Positions 50,852 to 59,047 of a stretch of 64,000 bases of DNA are shown piece after piece. The number at the start of each line of letters is the position of its first letter. Positions within the stretch are counted from its first letter, which is position 1. Made by a program: the position numbers and the translations under genes. Below the pieces are notes generated by a model. The model had not been told where the DNA came from and made no database searches. It saw only the letters and a list, made by a program, of their open reading frames with translations. This stretch comes from an uncultured Lachnospiraceae bacterium (GTDB taxonomy: Bacteria; Bacillota; Clostridia; Lachnospirales; Lachnospiraceae): assembly GCA_910586645.1 (NCBI GenBank), contig CAJUIS010000008.1:1-64000 (forward strand), given 5' to 3'.

Positions 50852-52717
50852 ATGAGCAAGATTATTGGGATTGATTTAGGAACGACAAATAGCTGTGTGG
50901 CAGTTATGGAAGGCGGAAAGCCGACTGTTATTGCAAATCAGGAAGGAGCAAGAACGACGCCGTCAATTGTGGCTTTTACAAAAACAGGGGAAAGGCTTGT
51001 CGGAGAACCGGCAAAGCGCCAGGCAGTTACAAATGCAGAAAAAACGATTTCTTCCATAAAAAGAGACATGGGTACGGATAACGGACGCATGATTGATGAT
51101 AAGAAATATTCTCCTCAGCAGATTTCCGCAATGATTCTGCAGAAATTGAAAGCAGATGCGGAAGGATATCTGGGAGAAACCGTAAGCGAAGCCGTTATTA
51201 CAGTTCCGGCTTATTTTAACGACGCACAGCGCCAGGCGACGAAGGATGCGGGTAAAATCGCAGGACTTGAAGTAAAGCGTATTATCAACGAGCCGACGGC
51301 GGCTGCGCTTGCCTACGGCCTTGACAATGAAAAAGAACAAAAGATCATGGTATATGACTTAGGCGGCGGTACATTTGACGTTTCCATCATCGAAATCGGA
51401 GAAGGCGTAATTGAAGTTTTGGCGACAAACGGAGATACGCGTCTTGGAGGAGATGATTTTGACAACAGAATTACACAGTGGATGATCAGTGAATTCAAAA
51501 AGGCGGAAGGCGTGGATCTGTCTGCAGACAAGATGGCTCTTCAGAGACTGAAGGAAGCGGCGGAAAAGGCAAAGAAAGAGTTGTCCTCCGCAACGACGAC
51601 AAACATCAATCTGCCGTTTATTACAGCGACGGCGGAAGGCCCGAAGCATTTTGACATGAATCTGACCAGAGCGAAATTTGACGAGCTGACGCATGATTTG
51701 GTAGAAAAAACAGCAGTTCCGGTACAGAACGCAATGAAAGACGCCGGTCTTACCAACGCGGACTTGGGGCAGGTTCTGTTAGTCGGCGGTTCGACCCGTA
51801 TCCCGGCTGTGCAGGATAAAGTAAAGCAGTTGACGGGCAGAGAGCCAAGCAAGTCCTTAAATCCGGATGAATGCGTTGCAATCGGAGCTTCCGTACAGGG
51901 CGGCAAGCTGGCCGGGGACGCAGGCGCAGGCGATATTCTTTTGCTGGATGTAACGCCTCTGTCACTTTCCATTGAAACGATGGGCGGCGTGGCGACAAGG
52001 CTGATTGAAAGAAATACGACGATTCCGACAAAGAAGAGCCAGGTATTTTCAACGGCGGCGGACAATCAGACGGCTGTTGACATCAACGTCGTACAGGGCG
52101 AGCGCCAGTTTGCAAGGGATAACAAATCCTTAGGGCAGTTCCGTCTGGACGGTATTCCTCCTGCGCGTCGCGGCGTTCCGCAGATTGAGGTTACATTTGA
52201 CATTGACGCGAACGGCATTGTAAACGTGTCCGCAAAAGATCTTGGAACCGGAAAAGAACAGCATATCACAATTACGGCAGGATCGAATATGTCGGATTCC
52301 GATATCGAGAAAGCAGTCAAAGAAGCAAAAGAGTTTGAAGCGCAGGATAAGAAGAGAAAAGAAGCGATTGACGCGAGAAATGACGCAGATTCTTTCGTAT
52401 TCCAGACGGAGAAAGCGCTGGAAGAAGTAGGAGCGTCGCTTGACGCTTCCGATAAATCCGAAGTGGAAGCGGATATCAGCGCAGTAAAAGCTATTCTGGA
52501 AGCGAATCCGAATGCGGAGGAGATGACGGAAGCTGCGGTAGGCGAGTTAAAAGCGGCGCAGGAGAAACTGACACAGAGCGCGCAGAAGGTATTTGCGAAG
52601 ATGTATGAACAGTCACAGGCAGCCCAGCAGGCCGGAGGAGCTGGCCCTGATATGGGAGCGGGGGCACAGGGCGCGCCGGAAGACGACGTGGTAGACGCGG
52701 ATTTTAAAGAAGTATAA
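50852..52717 (+). CDS. dnaK: Chaperone DnaK (Hsp70)
   Basis: ATP-driven folding chaperone. The 621-residue product carries IGIDLGTTNSCVAVMEGG, the phosphate loop YDLGGGTFDVSI, LLVGGSTRIPAVQ and the linker DILLLDVTPLSLSIETMGG, with a Gly/Ala-rich lid tail ending DDVVDADFKEV, as in Gram-positive DnaK. AGGAGG precedes the ATG. The C-terminal EEVD-like end is the usual bacterial variant. Confidence 0.99.
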   Translation: MSKIIGIDLGTTNSCVAVMEGGKPTVIANQEGARTTPSIVAFTKTGERLVGEPAKRQAVTNAEKTISSIKRDMGTDNGRMIDDKKYSPQQISAMILQKLKADAEGYLGETVSEAVITVPAYFNDAQRQATKDAGKIAGLEVKRIINEPTAAALAYGLDNEKEQKIMVYDLGGGTFDVSIIEIGEGVIEVLATNGDTRLGGDDFDNRITQWMISEFKKAEGVDLSADKMALQRLKEAAEKAKKELSSATTTNINLPFITATAEGPKHFDMNLTRAKFDELTHDLVEKTAVPVQNAMKDAGLTNADLGQVLLVGGSTRIPAVQDKVKQLTGREPSKSLNPDECVAIGASVQGGKLAGDAGAGDILLLDVTPLSLSIETMGGVATRLIERNTTIPTKKSQVFSTAADNQTAVDINVVQGERQFARDNKSLGQFRLDGIPPARRGVPQIEVTFDIDANGIVNVSAKDLGTGKEQHITITAGSNMSDSDIEKAVKEAKEFEAQDKKRKEAIDARNDADSFVFQTEKALEEVGASLDASDKSEVEADISAVKAILEANPNAEEMTEAAVGELKAAQEKLTQSAQKVFAKMYEQSQAAQQAGGAGPDMGAGAQGAPEDDVVDADFKEV

Positions 52718-52734
52718 AACAGAGAGCACAAATC

Positions 52735-52764
52735 ATAGGGTTTTAGAATTTTCTAAAACCCTAT
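52735..52764. repeat. Perfect 14-base inverted repeat between dnaK and dnaJ
   Basis: ATAGGGTTTTAGAA, TT, TTCTAAAACCCTAT: a perfect 14-base-pair hairpin just downstream of dnaK. No T-run follows, so it looks like an RNA processing or 3'-end-stabilising element rather than a terminator. Confidence 0.85.
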
Positions 52765-52795
52765 GGTGTGTTCATTTCATAAGAGGGAATGGAGT

Positions 52796-53956
52796 ATGGC
52801 AGAGAAAAGAGATTATTACGAGGTATTGGGCGTTGACAAAAATGCAGACGATGCCGGTTTAAAAAAAGCATTCCGCCAGCTTGCCAAAAAATATCATCCG
52901 GATATGAATCCGGGAGATAAAGAGGCAGAACAGAAATTTAAAGAAGTCCAGGAAGCGTATGCCGTTTTAAGCGACGCAGAGAAAAGAAGACAGTACGATC
53001 AGTTTGGTCACGCGGCTTTTGACGGTACAGGCGGCGCAGGAGGATTTGATTTCTCCGGCATGGATATGGGAGATATTTTCGGCGATTTGTTTGGCGATTT
53101 CTTTGGCGGCGGCAGGAGAAGCGCAGATAACGGGCCGAGAAAAGGCGCAAGCCTGCGCGCCGGAGTGAGGATTACATTTGAAGAGTCTATTTCCGGCTGT
53201 GAAAAAGAACTGGAAATCGTGCTGAAAGACGAATGCCAGACTTGCCATGGAACCGGGGCAAAGCCGGGCACTTCTCCGGAGACATGTTCAAAGTGCGGCG
53301 GGAAAGGAAAAGTAATGTACAGCCAGCAGTCTTTGTTTGGCATGGTGCAGAATGTACAGACCTGTCCGGAATGCCATGGATCGGGAAAAGTTGTGAAGGA
53401 AAAATGCTCTGACTGCCGCGGTAGCGGTTATATTGCATCGAAAAAACGGATTAAAGTTTCGATTCCCGCAGGAATTGACAGCGGGCAGAGCGTCAGAATC
53501 CGTGACAAGGGAGAGCCTGGAAGAAACGGAGGCCCAAGGGGCGATCTGCTGGTGGAGGTTTCCGTGTCAAGACATCCGATTTTCCAGAGACAGGACATGG
53601 ATATTTTTTCGACCGCTCCGATTTCTTATGCGCAGGCGGCGCTTGGAGGAGAAGTGCGTATCAGCACTGTAGACGGAGATGTGCTTTATGATGTGAAGCC
53701 CGGGACGCAGACGGATACGCGGATTCGTCTGAAAGGGAAAGGCGTTCCGTCAATCCGGAACAAAGCGGCGCGCGGCAATCATTATGTAACGCTGGTCGTT
53801 CAGGTTCCGACGAGACTGAATGAAGCTGCAAAAGAAGCGCTTCGCAAATTTGACGCAGAGACAGGAAATTCTCTGAAAGCAGATACAAAAGGAGCTTCCA
53901 AACCACGGAAAAAAAGCTTTAAAGAAAAGATAAAAGAATCTCTGGAAGATCTGTAA
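52796..53956 (+). CDS. dnaJ: Chaperone DnaJ (Hsp40)
   Basis: Co-chaperone that stimulates DnaK. The 386-residue product has the J domain with HPD (LAKKYHPDMNPG), a Gly/Phe-rich region (residues 75-120), four CxxCxGxG zinc repeats (CQTCHGTG, CSKCGGKG, CPECHGSG, CSDCRGSG) and a C-terminal substrate domain. The ATG at 52796 follows GGAATGGAG; the frame is open 33 bases further upstream but without a good ribosome site. Confidence 0.98.
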   Translation: MAEKRDYYEVLGVDKNADDAGLKKAFRQLAKKYHPDMNPGDKEAEQKFKEVQEAYAVLSDAEKRRQYDQFGHAAFDGTGGAGGFDFSGMDMGDIFGDLFGDFFGGGRRSADNGPRKGASLRAGVRITFEESISGCEKELEIVLKDECQTCHGTGAKPGTSPETCSKCGGKGKVMYSQQSLFGMVQNVQTCPECHGSGKVVKEKCSDCRGSGYIASKKRIKVSIPAGIDSGQSVRIRDKGEPGRNGGPRGDLLVEVSVSRHPIFQRQDMDIFSTAPISYAQAALGGEVRISTVDGDVLYDVKPGTQTDTRIRLKGKGVPSIRNKAARGNHYVTLVVQVPTRLNEAAKEALRKFDAETGNSLKADTKGASKPRKKSFKEKIKESLEDL

Positions 53957-54025
53957 TAGACATAGTACTATTTTCCTATTGTTGCGTTTTTCTATCTGTT
54001 GTATCCTAGTCTAAACTGATGACGG

Positions 54026-54514
54026 ATGAAATACCATAGTTTCAAGAAGAAGGTCATTGTGAATAAGCCAAATGAGCAAAAGTACTCTGACGAAAGAGCC
54101 GAGCTGAGAAGGCAGCGTCAGCAGCTTGAATATGAGAAAGAGGAATTTTTAAGGGCAAAGGCTTTTGAAGAAAAGCGTTTGGAAAAGCAGAAGCGCATAT
54201 TTGACATGGAATGGCAGATGCTGGAAGAAGGATGGCGGAATCTTGCGGCTGAGCGTGAACAGATTGACCGTTTTCGTATGGCGGAAGATGGAGATGAAGA
54301 CGCCGGATTTCTATTCAGTGACATTTCCGCATCCTTGCTGTTTAGCGGCGTCAGGAATATGCGCACATTAAAAAAGAGATATAAAGAACTGATTAAAATA
54401 TTCCATCCGGACAGCGGAACTGGCGATACCGAAGTGCTTCATATTATCAATGAGGAGTACGAGACATTGAAAAAAAGCCTGGAAAAGCCAAAGAGCCGCA
54501 TATTTCAGGGATGA
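54026..54514 (+). CDS. Coiled-coil protein with a C-terminal J-like domain
   Basis: A 162-residue soluble protein. Residues 15-85 form a long, highly charged coiled coil (DERAELRRQRQQLEYEKEEF and following). Residues 105-160 resemble half of a J domain with an HPD motif (KRYKELIKIFHPDSGTGDTE) and a helix (IINEEYETLKKSL). A full J domain would have helices I and II before HPD; here only helix II is clear, preceded by MRTLKKRYKEL. Located 70 bases after dnaJ and before prmA, it may act with DnaK. ATG at 54026 follows GATGACGGATG, a weak site. Confidence 0.7.
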   Translation: MKYHSFKKKVIVNKPNEQKYSDERAELRRQRQQLEYEKEEFLRAKAFEEKRLEKQKRIFDMEWQMLEEGWRNLAAEREQIDRFRMAEDGDEDAGFLFSDISASLLFSGVRNMRTLKKRYKELIKIFHPDSGTGDTEVLHIINEEYETLKKSLEKPKSRIFQG

Positions 54515-54521
54515 TATAAAG

Positions 54522-54556
54522 CGCCGTTGCACGAAGAGTGCAGCGGTAATTTTTTG
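54522..54556 (+). terminator. Probable terminator after the J-like gene
   Basis: CCGTTGCAC pairs with GTGCAGCGG (one G-T pair) around GAAGA and is followed by TAATTTTTT. It could attenuate transcription into prmA. Confidence 0.7.
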
Positions 54557-54571
54557 AACGGAGGATTCTTA

Positions 54572-55531
54572 ATGAAATGGAAGAAATACACCATCCATAC
54601 GACGACAGTGGCGGAAGATTATATCAGCGCCATGCTGGACGGGCTTGGAATCGAAGGGGTGGAGATTGAAGACAACGTTCCTCTTGCAAAAGAGGATCAG
54701 GCGGATATGTTTATTGATTTTCTGCCAGAGCTTCCGCCGGACGACGGAAAGAGCCGCGTCAGTTTTTATCTGGAGGACAACGGCGATGCGGCAGACATCC
54801 TGCAGAGGGTCTCAGAAAGCATGGAGGAGTGGCGTCAGTTTGTGGAAATTGGAGAGGGGACCATCACGGTAAGCGAAACCAGGGATGTGGACTGGATGAA
54901 CAACTGGAAAGAATATTTTCATGCGTTCTCCATTGAGAATATACTGATTAAACCGACATGGGAAGCTTTGAAAGAGGAAGATGCGGACAAGCTTCTGATT
55001 GAAATCGATCCGGGAATTTCGTTTGGAACAGGAAAGCATGAGACAACGCAGCTTTGCATACGCCAGCTTATTGCAAACATCAAAAAGGGCGCCGGGCAGA
55101 AGGTTCTTGACATTGGATGCGGCAGCGGAATTTTATCCATTGCGGCATTAAAGCTGGGAGCGGCGTTTGTCGTCGGAACGGATTTGGATGAAAACTGTAT
55201 GGATTCCACAAGAGAGAATATGAAAGTAAATCATCTGCCGGAAGATGCGGGCGAATTTTATGTGGGCGATTTAACGTCGGATCCAAAGCTTCAGAAGACG
55301 GTAGGGGAGGCGCGTTATGAAATTGTCGTCGCCAATATCCTGGCGGATGTGATTATTCCTATGACCTCTGTCATTTTTTCCTGTTTAAAACCGGGAGGGA
55401 CTTTTATTGCTTCCGGGATTATTGATTTTAAGGAAAATGAAGTCAGAAAAGCAGTGGAAGCGGCAGGGATGAAAGTAACTGAAATCTGCCGTCAGGGCGA
55501 ATGGGCGAGCGTAACTGCAAAAAAGGAGTAG
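54572..55531 (+). CDS. prmA: Ribosomal protein L11 methyltransferase
   Basis: Trimethylates L11 lysines and N-terminus with SAM. The 319-residue product has MKWKKYTIHTTT at the start, the conserved DPGISFGTGKHETTQLCI, SAM motif VLDIGCGSGILSIAALKLGA, and VVANILADVI. The ATG at 54572 follows GGAGGATTC. The frame is open further upstream through the terminator, so that earlier start is rejected. Confidence 0.97.
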   Translation: MKWKKYTIHTTTVAEDYISAMLDGLGIEGVEIEDNVPLAKEDQADMFIDFLPELPPDDGKSRVSFYLEDNGDAADILQRVSESMEEWRQFVEIGEGTITVSETRDVDWMNNWKEYFHAFSIENILIKPTWEALKEEDADKLLIEIDPGISFGTGKHETTQLCIRQLIANIKKGAGQKVLDIGCGSGILSIAALKLGAAFVVGTDLDENCMDSTRENMKVNHLPEDAGEFYVGDLTSDPKLQKTVGEARYEIVVANILADVIIPMTSVIFSCLKPGGTFIASGIIDFKENEVRKAVEAAGMKVTEICRQGEWASVTAKKE

Positions 55532-55534
55532 TTT

Positions 55535-56272
55535 ATGCATCAGTTTTTTGTAGAGGAAGATCAGATTGGCAGGGAATTTGTCACGATTACGGGAAGTGAC
55601 GTCAATCATATAAAAAACGTACTCCGTATGAAGCCGGGGGAAAAAATACGCGTCAGCGGAAAAGACGGAAAAGATTATTTTTGTGCGGTTTCCGAATTGG
55701 CGGATACGTTTGTGCAGGCGGACATCTTGAACGAAGACGCTCCGTCTACGGAGCTTTCCGGAAAAATTTATCTTTTTCAGGCGATTCCGAAAGGGGATCG
55801 GATGGAGACTGTTATTGAAAAGGCAGTGGAGCTTGGCGTGTATGAGATTATTCCGGTAGCGATGAAATACTGCGTCGTCAGGCTGGATGAAAAAAAAGGA
55901 GCCGCCAGGGTAAACCGATGGCAGAAGATTGCGGAAGCGGCGGCCAAGCAGTCAAAGAGAAGCCGGATTCCAAACATTCACCCGATTATGGAGTATAAAG
56001 AAGCGGTGGAATACGCAGGGCGCTGCGACGTGCGTCTTGTCCCATATGAAAACGAACGGGGAATGCAGACTGCAAAAGAGGCGTTTTCTTCTGTTGGGAA
56101 AGGGGATTCCGTCAGTGTGATGATTGGGCCGGAAGGCGGATTTTCCGAAGAGGAAATTGCCATGGTAAAGGATGATATGCAGGTGATTTCTCTTGGAAAA
56201 AGGATTTTGCGGACAGATACGGCGGGAATTGCCGTAATGGCTGCGCTGATGTTTAAGATGGAAATGGAGTAA
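55535..56272 (+). CDS. rsmE: 16S rRNA (uracil-1498-N3)-methyltransferase
   Basis: SPOUT-fold methyltransferase. The 245-residue product starts MHQFFVEEDQIG, has DVNHIKNVLRMKPGEKI, and the SAM-knot motifs IGPEGGFSEEEI and LGKRILRTDTAGIAVMAAL. It is 3 bases after prmA, the same order as in Bacillus (dnaJ-prmA-rsmE). Confidence 0.97.
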   Translation: MHQFFVEEDQIGREFVTITGSDVNHIKNVLRMKPGEKIRVSGKDGKDYFCAVSELADTFVQADILNEDAPSTELSGKIYLFQAIPKGDRMETVIEKAVELGVYEIIPVAMKYCVVRLDEKKGAARVNRWQKIAEAAAKQSKRSRIPNIHPIMEYKEAVEYAGRCDVRLVPYENERGMQTAKEAFSSVGKGDSVSVMIGPEGGFSEEEIAMVKDDMQVISLGKRILRTDTAGIAVMAALMFKMEME

Positions 56273-56278
56273 CGGGGC

Positions 56279-57433
56279 ATGAAAGCATATCTGGACAATG
56301 CAGCGACAACAAAATGCAGAAAGAGCGCCGCGGATCTTATGATGCGGCTTCTGACGGAGGATTACGGAAATCCGTCTTCGCTTCATGGAATGGGGGCGGC
56401 GGCGGAGGATTACGTGAAGGAGGCCAGAAAAAAGATTGCAAAGACGTTAAAGGCCGAAGAGAAGGAGATCGTATTTACTTCCGGCGGAACAGAGTCGAAT
56501 AATCTGGCTGTTTTTGGAAGCGTGGAAGCGAATAAAAGGGCGGGGAACCATATTATTACGACGTCCATCGAACATGCATCGGTGTTTCTTCCCATGAAAA
56601 GGCTGGAAGAAATGGGATATCGCGTTACGTATCTTCCGGTGGATGCATCCGGTGTAATTTTGCCGGACGCGCTTTTGGATGCGCTTTCCGAAGAGACGAT
56701 TCTGGTGTCCCTGATTCAGGTTAATAATGAGATTGGAAGCGTACAGCCAATACGGAAAGCGGCGGAGATGATTCGAAAAAAGGCTCCGCAGGCGGTTTTT
56801 CATGTGGACGCCATCCAGGCGTACGGAAAGTTTGTCATTCATCCCAAAAAGCTTGGCGTTGATTTGCTTTCCGTCAGCGGACATAAGATTTGCGGGCCGA
56901 AGGGCAGCGGGTTTTTGTATGTCAGAGACAGGACAAAAATAAAGCCGGTCATTCTGGGCGGAGGCCAGCAGAAGGGGATGCGTTCCGGAACCGAAAACGT
57001 TCCTGCAATCGCCGCCCTTTCGGAAGCGGTTCAAAAGACGTATGAGGATTTTGAGCGGAAAACGGAGCGTATGTATCAACTGCGGGAGTATTTTATCCGG
57101 GAAGTGACAAAGATTGCAGGAGTTACAATAAACGGGGCGGCAGGCAAGGATGCGGCTCCTCATATCGTAAGCATAAATGCGGAGGGCGTAAGAAGCGAGG
57201 TCCTTTTGCATTCTCTGGAAGAACAGGGCGTTTATGTGTCGGCCGGGAGCGCATGCTCTTCCAATAAGCCTGCGGCAAGCCGGACGCTTTTGGCAATCGG
57301 GCTTAAGAAGGAGCTTTTGGAAACTGCCGTAAGGTTTAGTTTTTGTCAGGATACGACAAAAGAAGAAATTGATTATGCGCTGGAATGCCTTGCCAAAATC
57401 ATTCCATTTCGAAGAAAGTTTACCAGAAAGTAA
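56279..57433 (+). CDS. Cysteine desulfurase (NifS/IscS-like)
   Basis: PLP enzyme that takes sulfur from cysteine. The 384-residue product shows YLDNAATTKCRKSAADLM, PLP Lys in SVSGHKICGPKGSGFLY, the sugar of residues GTENVPAI and the catalytic Cys in YVSAGSACSSNKPA. It lies 12 bases before thiI, the pair that supplies sulfur for 4-thiouridine in tRNA in Firmicutes. AT start ATG follows GGGGC. Confidence 0.95.
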   Translation: MKAYLDNAATTKCRKSAADLMMRLLTEDYGNPSSLHGMGAAAEDYVKEARKKIAKTLKAEEKEIVFTSGGTESNNLAVFGSVEANKRAGNHIITTSIEHASVFLPMKRLEEMGYRVTYLPVDASGVILPDALLDALSEETILVSLIQVNNEIGSVQPIRKAAEMIRKKAPQAVFHVDAIQAYGKFVIHPKKLGVDLLSVSGHKICGPKGSGFLYVRDRTKIKPVILGGGQQKGMRSGTENVPAIAALSEAVQKTYEDFERKTERMYQLREYFIREVTKIAGVTINGAAGKDAAPHIVSINAEGVRSEVLLHSLEEQGVYVSAGSACSSNKPAASRTLLAIGLKKELLETAVRFSFCQDTTKEEIDYALECLAKIIPFRRKFTRK

Positions 57434-57445
57434 ACGGGAGGAATT

Positions 57446-58636
57446 ATGTATAAATCTTTTTTGATTAAATATGCGGAAATTGCGATCAAGGGAAAAAACA
57501 GGTATTTATTTGAAGACGCGCTGGTTGGCCAGATCAAGTATGCTCTGCGCGCGGCGGAGGGAGAATTTGCGGTGCGCCGCCTGCAGGGAAGGATTTATGT
57601 GGATGCGCTTTCCGATTACGATTATGACGAGGTCATAGAGGCTTTGTCCCGTGTGTTTGGAATCGTTGGGATCTGCCCTGTCGTACTGGCGGAAGACGAA
57701 GGGTTTGACAAACTGGCGGAGGATGTGATCGCGTATATGGACAGCGTGTATCCGGATAAACGGATGACATTTAAAGTGAACGCCAGAAGGGCGCGGAAAA
57801 ATTATCCGATGAATTCCATGGAATTGAACGCGGCTTTGGGAGAGAAGATTTTAGATGCGTTTCCGGAAATAAAAGTTGACGTACATCATCCGTCTGTGTT
57901 ATTATGTGTGGAAATTCGTGAAAAAATCAATATCTACTCCACGGAAATCAAAGGGCCGGGAGGGATGCCCGTAGGAACGAACGGAAGGGCGATGCTGCTC
58001 TTGTCGGGAGGGATCGACAGTCCGGTGGCAGGCTATATGATAGCGAAGCGCGGCGTGGCAATCGATGCGACGTATTTTCATGCCCCGCCGTATACAAGCG
58101 AGCGGGCAAAGCAGAAAGTTGTGGATCTTGCAAAAATTTTATCCGCTTACGCGGGGCCGGTCCGGCTTCATGTTGTGAATTTTACGGAGATTCAGCTCTA
58201 TATTTATGAAAAATGTCCGCATGAGGAACTGACGATTCTGATGCGCCGTTATATGATGCGGATTGCAGAGCATTTTGCAGGAGAAAATAAATGTCTTGGT
58301 CTTGTGACGGGAGAGAGTATCGGCCAGGTGGCAAGCCAGACGATGCAGTCTCTGGCGGCAACGGACGCAGTGTGCCGGATGCCGGTGTACCGGCCTCTGA
58401 TTGGATTTGATAAGAGCGAAATTATTGAAATTTCGGAGAAAATCGGGGCTTATGAGACGAGCATCCAGCCGTTTGAAGACTGCTGTACCATATTTGTGGC
58501 AAAGCATCCTGTAACAAAGCCAAATTTAAACGTGATAGAACGCTCGGAGCAGAGGCTTTGTGAAAAAATAGACCGGCTTGTCCAAACGGCGGTTGAGACT
58601 GCAGAGCATATCCGCGTTGCGGCAGAAGAGGGATAG
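57446..58636 (+). CDS. thiI: tRNA 4-thiouridine synthase ThiI
   Basis: Adenylates U8 of tRNA and inserts sulfur to make 4-thiouridine; may also serve thiamine thiazole synthesis. The 396-residue product has an N-terminal ferredoxin-like/THUMP domain (residues 1-165), then the PP-loop LLLSGGIDSPVAGYMI and FEDCCTIFVAKHPVTKP near the C-terminus. It lacks the C-terminal rhodanese domain of enterobacteria, as usual in Firmicutes, so sulfur must come from the desulfurase upstream. Confidence 0.97.
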   Translation: MYKSFLIKYAEIAIKGKNRYLFEDALVGQIKYALRAAEGEFAVRRLQGRIYVDALSDYDYDEVIEALSRVFGIVGICPVVLAEDEGFDKLAEDVIAYMDSVYPDKRMTFKVNARRARKNYPMNSMELNAALGEKILDAFPEIKVDVHHPSVLLCVEIREKINIYSTEIKGPGGMPVGTNGRAMLLLSGGIDSPVAGYMIAKRGVAIDATYFHAPPYTSERAKQKVVDLAKILSAYAGPVRLHVVNFTEIQLYIYEKCPHEELTILMRRYMMRIAEHFAGENKCLGLVTGESIGQVASQTMQSLAATDAVCRMPVYRPLIGFDKSEIIEISEKIGAYETSIQPFEDCCTIFVAKHPVTKPNLNVIERSEQRLCEKIDRLVQTAVETAEHIRVAAEEG

Positions 58637-58640
58637 GGAT

Positions 58641-58674
58641 AAAAGAAAAAGAGAATCCGGCTTTGCCGGATTCT
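58641..58674. terminator. Terminator between thiI and the HPr-like gene
   Basis: GAGAATCCGG pairs with CCGGATTCTC around CTTTG. A T-run lies on the minus-strand side, so it chiefly ends the HPr-like transcript, and possibly thiI too. Confidence 0.85.
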
Positions 58675-58700
58675 CCATATGTGGAAATTTTTATTTTAAA

Positions 58701-58937
58701 TTATTCTGTTACAAGATATGGATCTAAAGCTTTTAAGATGTCGGCTTCTTCATTTTCTACATGAATGGCTAAATCAATTGGTTTTGATAAATCCAGACTG
58801 AAAATACCCATAATTGATTTTGCGTCAATCGTGTATCTTCCGGAAATCAGATCAAAATCATAGTCAAACTGAGTCACAGTGTTGACAAAAGATTTTACCT
58901 TGTCAATGGAATTTAAAGAAATCTGTACTGTTTTCAT
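58701..58937 (-). CDS. HPr-like protein lacking the active histidine
   Basis: A 78-residue HPr-fold protein. The segment around Ser46 of HPr is intact (DAKSIMGIFSLDL), but the His15 loop (normally GxHARP) reads SIDKVKSFVN, so the phosphocarrier His is missing. It cannot pass phosphate in the PTS in the normal way; a regulatory role through Ser phosphorylation is possible. The ATG at 58937 follows AAGGAGGATGG; an ATG 9 bases upstream overlaps the ribosome site and is rejected. Confidence 0.75.
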   Translation of the reverse strand: MKTVQISLNSIDKVKSFVNTVTQFDYDFDLISGRYTIDAKSIMGIFSLDLSKPIDLAIHVENEEADILKALDPYLVTE

Positions 58938-58976
58938 ATATACCATCCTCCTTTTTTCGCATATTTCATTAACATA

Positions 58977-59005
58977 ATAGTACTTGTTTTAAATGGAAAA
59001 GTCAA
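58977..59005 (-). promoter_or_regulatory. Promoter of the HPr-like gene
   Basis: On the minus strand TTGACT and TACTAT are separated by 17 bases, 40 bases before the gene. Confidence 0.8.
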
Positions 59006-59047
59006 TCCCAAAAATTGTATACAGACAAATACAAAGCGGAGGTAAAA

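Noticed and set aside
51541..52065. A long open frame on the strand opposite dnaK.
   Set aside because: It is a mirror of the codon pattern of dnaK, with no ribosome site or recognisable product. Similar opposite-strand frames across rnf, oadB, obgE and ispH were dropped for the same reason.
52735..52764. Rho-independent terminator after dnaK.
   Set aside because: The hairpin is perfect but no T-run follows, so it is listed as a repeat.
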